64,000 bases of DNA from Ophiostoma sp. CBS 140.51 (taxonomy: Eukaryota > Ascomycota > Sordariomycetes > Ophiostomatales > Ophiostomataceae), in contig JANSLP010000013.1 in assembly GCA_029298735.1 (NCBI GenBank), positions 1 to 64,000 of the forward strand. The letters are read 5' to 3'. A program made the position numbers and the translations under genes. The notes beneath the pieces were generated by a model. That model did not search any database. It was not told where the DNA came from and saw nothing but the letters and a program-made list of their open reading frames with translations. Shown in pieces: positions 58,369 through 64,000 of this stretch. Position 1 is the first letter of the stretch, and each line of letters opens with the position of its first letter.

Positions 58369-59229
58369 CTACTTAAGCACTGCAGCACTAGACGGGCTCA
58401 CACTCGACTTGATCGTCGACGTGCAGGTGATGCTATCAAGGGGATTGTAGCTGCTGCTGGAACCTGGAGTGCTTCTGCTGCTGTAGTGGTAGCTGCCACT
58501 GTAGCTTTGACTGCTGCTAGTGCTCGAGCTGGAGCTCGAGCTGGAACTGGAACCTCTGGCACTTGAGCTCGTGGTGGTCGTCGAGTCCACTGGCCCCGGC
58601 GAGGCCCGCGAGCTGCAGACACCAATCGACGTCCGCGTCTCGCCCGGGATAGGCCGGCCTTGGCTCACGTCAAAGGACGAATAGCCGCCCCAGTACTCGC
58701 AGTAGGATGTGCCGGCATCGCAGTAACGAAGATCGCATGACTGCGAGGAGGATGGCGACGAAGAGCTGGTGTTGCCTGACAAGCTGCTGAAAGAGGAAGG
58801 CGTGGTGGACGGCGGTGGGGGCGTAGGCGTAGGCGTAATCGTGCCCGTAGTCGTGACGGTCTGAAGCTCAGTGCTTGTGACGGTCGAGACCACGACGACG
58901 CGCACAACCCGGCCGCCCGCAGCGACGCTGTCCAAAACGTGCGCGGCAACGGCAGCTCTCTCTTCGAATTCCTCACGGGTATATCCACCAAGGCGACCAA
59001 TCCGGCGGCCCGGGAGCGTATTCGGAGCAATATCGATGTCTCCTGTGTCCCTGGTGTCCCCAGCGCGTTGAAGACCGGGAAGGCCGTTGTCGGCGATAGT
59101 AGGTACACGTGCTGGAGGCAACGAGTCCCGGGCAGGCGGCAGAGGCAAAGGTTGGGGCTGAGGGACAGCAATGGCAGCGACGAGGGCGAGACGGCCAGCC
59201 GCGATGGCGAGAAGGACAAGTAGTCTCAT
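58369..59229 (-). CDS. Secreted serine/threonine-rich protein with a four-cysteine core
   Basis: A single 286-aa exon from the ATG at 59229. The signal peptide is MRLLVLLAIAAGRLALVAA. Next come a Pro-rich segment (PQPQPLPLPPARDSLPPA), a short folded-looking part (GGYTREEFEERAAVAAHVLDS), and Thr/Ser/Pro linkers. A compact core follows at about residues 165-208: CDLRYCDAGTSYCEYWGG then SFDVSQGRPIPGETRTSIGVC, so four Cys that could form two disulfides. The last 75 residues are almost all Ser/Thr/Tyr/Gly with no hydrophobic GPI tail. Heavy O-glycosylation is expected; a cell-wall or extracellular location is inference. The family is not recognised with certainty; the Cys core resembles one seen in other fungal secreted Ser-rich proteins. 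Confidence 0.7.
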   Translation of the reverse strand: MRLLVLLAIAAGRLALVAAIAVPQPQPLPLPPARDSLPPARVPTIADNGLPGLQRAGDTRDTGDIDIAPNTLPGRRIGRLGGYTREEFEERAAVAAHVLDSVAAGGRVVRVVVVSTVTSTELQTVTTTGTITPTPTPPPPSTTPSSFSSLSGNTSSSSPSSSQSCDLRYCDAGTSYCEYWGGYSSFDVSQGRPIPGETRTSIGVCSSRASPGPVDSTTTTSSSARGSSSSSSSSSSTSSSQSYSGSYHYSSRSTPGSSSSYNPLDSITCTSTIKSSVSPSSAAVLK

Positions 59230-60677
59230 ATTCGACAATGGTGGACGTGCGCGGAGTTGATGATGGCAGGCCGTAGAGGAGAGGGGCTTCAAACGAGCGA
59301 GGTGGAGGTGGGATGAGTTGAGATTGCCAGATGCGGTTCATCTAGAGTTGAAGAAGTAAAAAAGGCGGCTTGCAGGTTGATACAACGGCCCTGAGAGGAA
59401 GACTGATAGTGATCATCTGAGAGGATATGCGGGGAGGCACCTTGGAATATATATGTTTGCCGGATTGCGCTGGGATATACGTTGAGCCGGTGATGGTGAA
59501 GAGAGTAACGCTGTGTACGACGAGGCGAAGCACAAGCCGAACGAGGAGACAATTGTGACGATGATCGCTCTCGCCAAAGAGCAGCACAAAATTTTGATTC
59601 TGGCATTGTCGGACAGTTGAATAGTGACGGTTGAGATCTGTGAAGGTTGATATTTTGGGTGTCCTGACGACATCGGAAATGTTAGATTTGACTGGCGAGC
59701 GTCCCACGACGGAAGAGTGAAGCGAGTTGAACGACTAAACAAAGCAAAGCTGCACAAAAAAACCTGGTGCACCTTTTTGACGGGTTGCACAACCTCACTG
59801 TGGGATTTGGACACTGTCCCTTTTGCCCAACAGGTTACAGGGAACTGTTGCCTTGTGCGACTGATGGTCTGCACATCTTGCAGAACACGATCGATGCAGA
59901 GCCGTTTTCTCCGTCTCTCTGCGCATACTAGTCAAAAGGTGGGAGAAACGTACTGGAGAAAGAAGATGGTCGGCGAGGAGTACATGTGCATCCTAAAGCA
60001 GGTACACCATTCTATCTGTGTGCTGTGTGAGTAGTAACTTCGTTATATAGGGGTGGCCTGTTTGTCGTGAGTATTTCTGGCGTAACGTTTGTGCTGGTAC
60101 CGTGCGACTGTGTGCGTATAAAAACAATATAAAATGATGTACAATCGTAGTATGTGTTACAGGCATTTCATATTTCTCTCTATTTGTTCGAACCACGAAA
60201 TATCAACTGCAACACGCCACAAGAAACCCTGGAAGCTCGATACAAGAAATGTGACAAAGGGAAAGAAAGGAGGGTAGAAGATTTGGAGAAAAGATAGAAG
60301 CGGAAACAACCAAAAAAGTAGGAACCGGTCGTTATGCCATATATGCATCTCGCTGGACGCGAGATAAGAAAAAGAAGACATCAAATAGGAAAACACATCT
60401 ACCCAGTGAAAAGAAAACCACATCCTAGTGAAAACGGGGCAGATGACGAACAGAGAAAGGTAAAACGAAGTGAAAATGAAAACAAATAAAAAGGAATAAA
60501 AAGGGCGGTGTAGCTGTAGCCAAAGCGAGTGAACTCCGCGACAATGTAAGGTGGGGGAATAATCATACACGTAACAAAGGGCCAAAAAAATGACATGATA
60601 TAGCGTCAAAGTACAAGGTGAATAAGAAGATGAGAGGGAGAAAGGGAAGCGAGACGGGAGAAAATCGTAGGCACACA
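59230..60677. other. Intergenic: secreted-protein promoter and tea4 3' flank
   Basis: 1.4 kb without a supportable gene. The right-hand half (about 60180-60670) is purine-rich and likely the 3' UTR of the minus-strand gene ending at 60678. No RNA genes or repeats of note. Confidence 0.5.
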
Positions 60678-63600
60678 CTATACAGTGCCTCGTAGTCTCT
60701 GCTTCCGGGCAAGCCAGTCGCCGAGCATGTTGTCCAGTTGCTGTAAAATGGTTAGTATAAAGTAGATGGGACACAAGTAATGACAAAGGAAAGAGACTCA
60801 CAGTCGTAATCTCGGCCAGTTTGGCATTCTGCTCCTTGAAGAGCGTACTGACCACGGGGTGGTCCGGTCCCGCCGGCACAACGTCGGTCTTGTCGTACAC
60901 CACCACCAACAGGTCACGGACGTCGGTACCCGAGTCAAAGAAGGCCCGCAAGCTGGCGTCGTTCCACGTCGCAGTGTTGGCTGTTGTTGCCGATGTCGAC
61001 GTCGTGATCGAGTCCTGTGCGTGGTGGTTGCTACCGGACCGGTCCTCGGAGCCCACCAGCTCAGGTGACGGCGACGAAATGGGCGACGAGCGATCCTCCT
61101 CCTCCTCTTCCTGGCTCGAAGTGTCAACCATGAGGGCGGGTGGGTTGTTGGAGTTGACAGGCGAAACCTGGATAGGTGACTCAGACAGACGGTCTCCTGA
61201 CCGTGGCACGCCTCTAGACTGCTGCTGCTGCTGCTGCTGCTCCAAGCGACGCTGTTCTGGGTGTGGCTGCTTCTGTTCCTCCTCGGGAACGGGTGCCTGG
61301 CGCTGTGGTTCGGGAACACCAACTTCCTCATCCGACTCAAACTCGTCTAGCACCGCACGGGCCGGGGCCTTTGTGACCATCTGTGGCCGGGCGACTTGCG
61401 AAGCCGCCGTGTTACCAGCAGCCAATGTTGTAGCTGCCTTGTGAGCAGAGCTGAAAGGCGAAGACTCCTGGGGTGAGCCCTCTTGGCTGCTGCCGTCCTG
61501 TGCACCGTCGGACTCGACCAAACGCATCGTTGCTAAGCACACACACACTGTTAGTATATCCTGTTTTCGTTTCTGTACGGGTATCCTGTGCCGGGTGTGG
61601 GGAGAGGGAAAGAACGTGTTCCTCACCATTGCCCTTTTGCGTTGTACTGCTGTCGGAAGCCTTCCTTGTTGGCGAGTGCTCGGCAATCCGGCCCAGTGGC
61701 TGCTGCTTCTGAAGCTTGCTTGGGTTTCTTTGGGGTCCTTGCTGCGGTGCCGTTGTCGTCGAGGGAGAAGAAGCCTTTTCTTGCACGGGCTCCTCGTCCA
61801 GCTCATCCAGGTCTCTTTCGGTTCCCTCGCTGCCAATGTCCATCGACCGTTTGCCGAACGACTCGTCGTCTTCGTTTTCTCCCCGCTTCTTATCTTTTCT
61901 CGAGAACAGGCTGCGGAAACCACCAGCCTTCTTGTCTTTCTCCTTCTTGTCCTTTTTCTTCTTGTCGTCCTTGACGAGGAGACTGTTAATATCCTTGTCG
62001 AGGCGGTCGAGACTCGGGCGCTGCTTGACATCCTTGGATTCCGAGGATGTCCGTGGTGCGCTGTCGTCTCTCAGAAGGTTGGGCGTCAGGGTAATCTTCT
62101 TTGTCTCCACGGTGTCGTCCTTGAAGAACGAGTCGCGAACCGTGCCGTCCTTTGTCTTCTTCGGGCCGGGTGTCTCAGACTTGGACACAACAAAGATTTC
62201 TTCGCTGGTTCTGGTCAGGCCGCCCTTGCCCGTGCCGTCATCGCTGGTGTCGTCTGCCTTGGCGTCTGTCGCGGCCTTGCCGTTCTCTTTCGGTGCCCGG
62301 GGCTTCAGAGGTTCGACCTTGGCAGTCTCGTCCTCCTCATCGGCTGCGTCCTTGCCATCCATGGCCCCTGCCTGCTGGTCTTGCTGTGTGTCGGCTTGGG
62401 TCGCTTCTTTGTGTTCTTCTTGCGTATCGGTCTGCTGTTGCTGCGACTGTTGTTGCTGGGCAAAGTATTCCGCTTCGAGATCCTCCTCGTCTGTCGAATA
62501 GTCGATGTCGGAGTAGTCCACATAGGTCGGGGGCGCAAAGGCGACCGTCTTCGTTTTCCGTCTCCGCATGGCCGATTTTAATGGGTTCTTTGTCTTCTCG
62601 GCTTGATCACCTAGCATAGAAGCAGACAACTAGTAGCACGGTTAGCACGGACTCTTTGGTTGTGACGATCCAAAGCAGATTGCCCATCACGTACATCAAT
62701 GTTTCTGTGCTTGTTCAATCGTGCTAAGCGCTCGGTCGGTGTTTCGATGTGCTCGGCAGGAAGGTAGCCTAGAAAATGAGTTAGCTTGTCAATGCTGCAC
62801 AACGCTTCTAATACGGCTCACTGTCGCAGTGCGAAGCAGTAGCGACAGGAAAACCAGACAGGAAGACAAAACACAACTCACCAATGCTGCTATCCTTGAC
62901 CACCCGAACGAGCCACCAGTAGCTGTTGCTGTCATCGAGCAACACCATTGTGTCTCCCTTTGTTGCATTGGCTTGTCCCTCAACAGTAGCCATAAAGGTA
63001 TGGAGGGCGTAGACGAACTCGAAATCAATGTCCTCTATATTGTGTAAGCACTCACTTCCCCAACCGGAAACCACATATTTAGAATCAATGTCACGGGTAT
63101 AAAATGCACCAGCACCACCGCTGGCATCGTCATCACCGTCATCATCGTCGCCATCGTCGTAATAGGGGATCATCATTTCGTCGAACAAATTTTCGGTCGT
63201 CTCCCAAATGCCGCAGGGAATTTTCGAAACTTCTCCTTCTTGGCCCTTGTTTGTTGGAGGCGTGGAAGTGGTACTAGGTGCATCGAAGAGCCGGCCGAAA
63301 TCGTATTCGTTGTGGTTGAGGGCCGCCGGATCAATGTTCTCGTCGTTTTCGATGATTTTGGCCAAGTCGGTTACATCATACCTACCGCGATGACGACGGT
63401 GTTGGCGGAAAGCAGGTCCGTTCGGAGACACAATAGGCGATTTGTGTGCCTGGCCGTTCCCCATCACTCGAAGAGGTATTGTGTTCTCGGATACGGTCGT
63501 GAGAGGCTCAAGAGGTTGAATCTCGGGCGCATGCGGTGGCTTCGCCAAGTCACAACAATCTTGTCCTGTCGGACTGCCACGACCGGCTTGTGTCTGGTCG

Positions 63601-64000
63601 TTCGCAACCTCCTAGGAACGAGACGCAGCGCAAGCGGTGGAGGTGACGACGGTGCCGGCCGACAAATTGGGGAGCAAGTCGGGGCTTTTCGTGTACGCAC
63701 CATCTTCGATCGAGGGTGAACTGGAGATTTTGTCCATCATGTCGTCCTCCAGCTCCTCATCGTCGACATCCTCCATGTCTTCTTCAACAACATCTCCGCC
63801 GTTCTGCGCGATAGCGAGCGCATCCTGTTGTTGGTTGCCCGTCATGTTGAGGTGGCTGGCGGGGGCGCGAGTTTCGAGGGCGGATTCCTGCAGGTTGCGT
63901 GACAAGTTGAGGGTATCGGCAATGTCGGTGGCGAGGTCGCTTCCGTAGATGTGTAGGTCGGACAGATTAGAGCCGGTCCACGATATGCGCCGGTCCTGAG
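60678..64000 (-). CDS. tea4: Tea4/Bud14-type SH3 polarity protein, 5' end beyond the window
   Basis: Partial: the open frame reaches base 64000, so the start lies outside. Exons: (64000)-63701, 63565-62882, 62768-62695, 62629-61627, 61532-60802 and 60740-60678; about 951 residues are present. An SH3 domain starts at DIDFEFVYALHTFMATVEGQ and continues through GDTMVLLDDSNSYWWLVRVV across an intron to GYLPAEHIETPTERLARLNK, the diagnostic sequence of Tea4/Wsh3/Bud14/TeaC. Just after it, KSAMRRRKTKTVAFAPP contains KTVAF, an RVxF-type docking site for protein phosphatase 1, as expected for this family. A disordered, acidic, Gln-rich middle follows. The conserved C-terminus is VRDLLVVVYDKTDVVPAGPDH and LDNMLGDWLARKQRLRGTV. 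Tea4 proteins bring PP1 and formins to cell ends to set growth polarity. The intron at 63566-63700 is inferred to bypass an in-frame TAG; its acceptor is the least certain. Confidence 0.92.
62537..62551 (-). other. PP1-docking (RVxF-type) motif in tea4
   Basis: These bases encode KTVAF on the minus strand, directly after a basic stretch (MRRRKTK) and before APPTYVDYSD. It matches the [RK]-x-[VI]-x-[FW] PP1-docking pattern. Confidence 0.7.
63566..63700 (-). other. Inferred intron with an in-frame TAG in tea4
   Basis: Donor GTGCGT at 63700, acceptor GACAG at 63566, length 135 nt (a multiple of three). The same frame is open on both sides and is broken only by one TAG in CGT TCC TAG GAG. Removing 135 nt keeps phase 1 on both sides. 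The branch site is weak, so another acceptor is possible. Confidence 0.5.

Noticed and set aside
63035..63055. GTGAGT...TATAG as a 21-nt intron in tea4
   Set aside because: Far too short for a fungal spliceosomal intron; the frame reads through as GWGSECLHNIEDIDFEF, which fits the family.

Overview
This is a 64-kb piece of a filamentous ascomycete (Pezizomycotina) nuclear genome, most likely a sordariomycete. The genes carry short GT-AG introns (about 50-190 bp) with CTAAC/CTGAC-type branch sites. Several proteins are recognisable fungal families: a Snx41-type sorting nexin, a Tea4/Bud14 SH3 protein, Ctr9, a Fungal_trans_2-type regulator and a GH131-like secreted hydrolase. Low-complexity Q, N, S, P and D tracts are common, as in Sordariomycetes. 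Genus cannot be told by eye.

Layout. 0.3-5.8 kb: an AT-rich edge, a secreted metallophosphatase and an acidic nuclear-looking protein of unknown function. 7.9-10.6 kb: a large bZIP transcription factor. 10.6-27.5 kb: about 17 kb in which I can support no gene, only simple repeats. 27.5-28.5 kb: an SMP-30/gluconolactonase-like enzyme, followed by another 3.3-kb gap. 31.9-53.4 kb is gene-dense: LMBR1-type membrane protein, mitochondrial-type aldehyde dehydrogenase, Fungal_trans_2-type regulator, PrpF-family protein, Ctr9 (Paf1 complex), an orphan proline-rich single-pass membrane protein, and sorting nexin 41. 54.4-59.2 kb: a sucrose-type sugar transporter, a GH131-like secreted glucanase and a serine-rich secreted protein. 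60.7-64 kb: the 3' part of a Tea4/Bud14 cell-end polarity protein that runs off the right edge.

The genes are mostly independent housekeeping and regulatory functions, not an obvious biosynthetic cluster. The sugar transporter and neighbouring GH131-like enzyme could plausibly act together in carbohydrate use, but that rests only on adjacency. Splice structures were worked out by reading frames and splice consensus, and the phases of all multi-exon models close. No tRNA, rRNA, CRISPR, or intact transposable element was found by eye. The most interesting signals are the 17-kb gene desert beside the bZIP gene, the long ATG-less open frame upstream of that bZIP, the two in-frame starts of the aldehyde dehydrogenase with a TATA element touching the first ATG, frame-neutral introns in three genes, and a PP1-docking motif in the Tea4-like protein.
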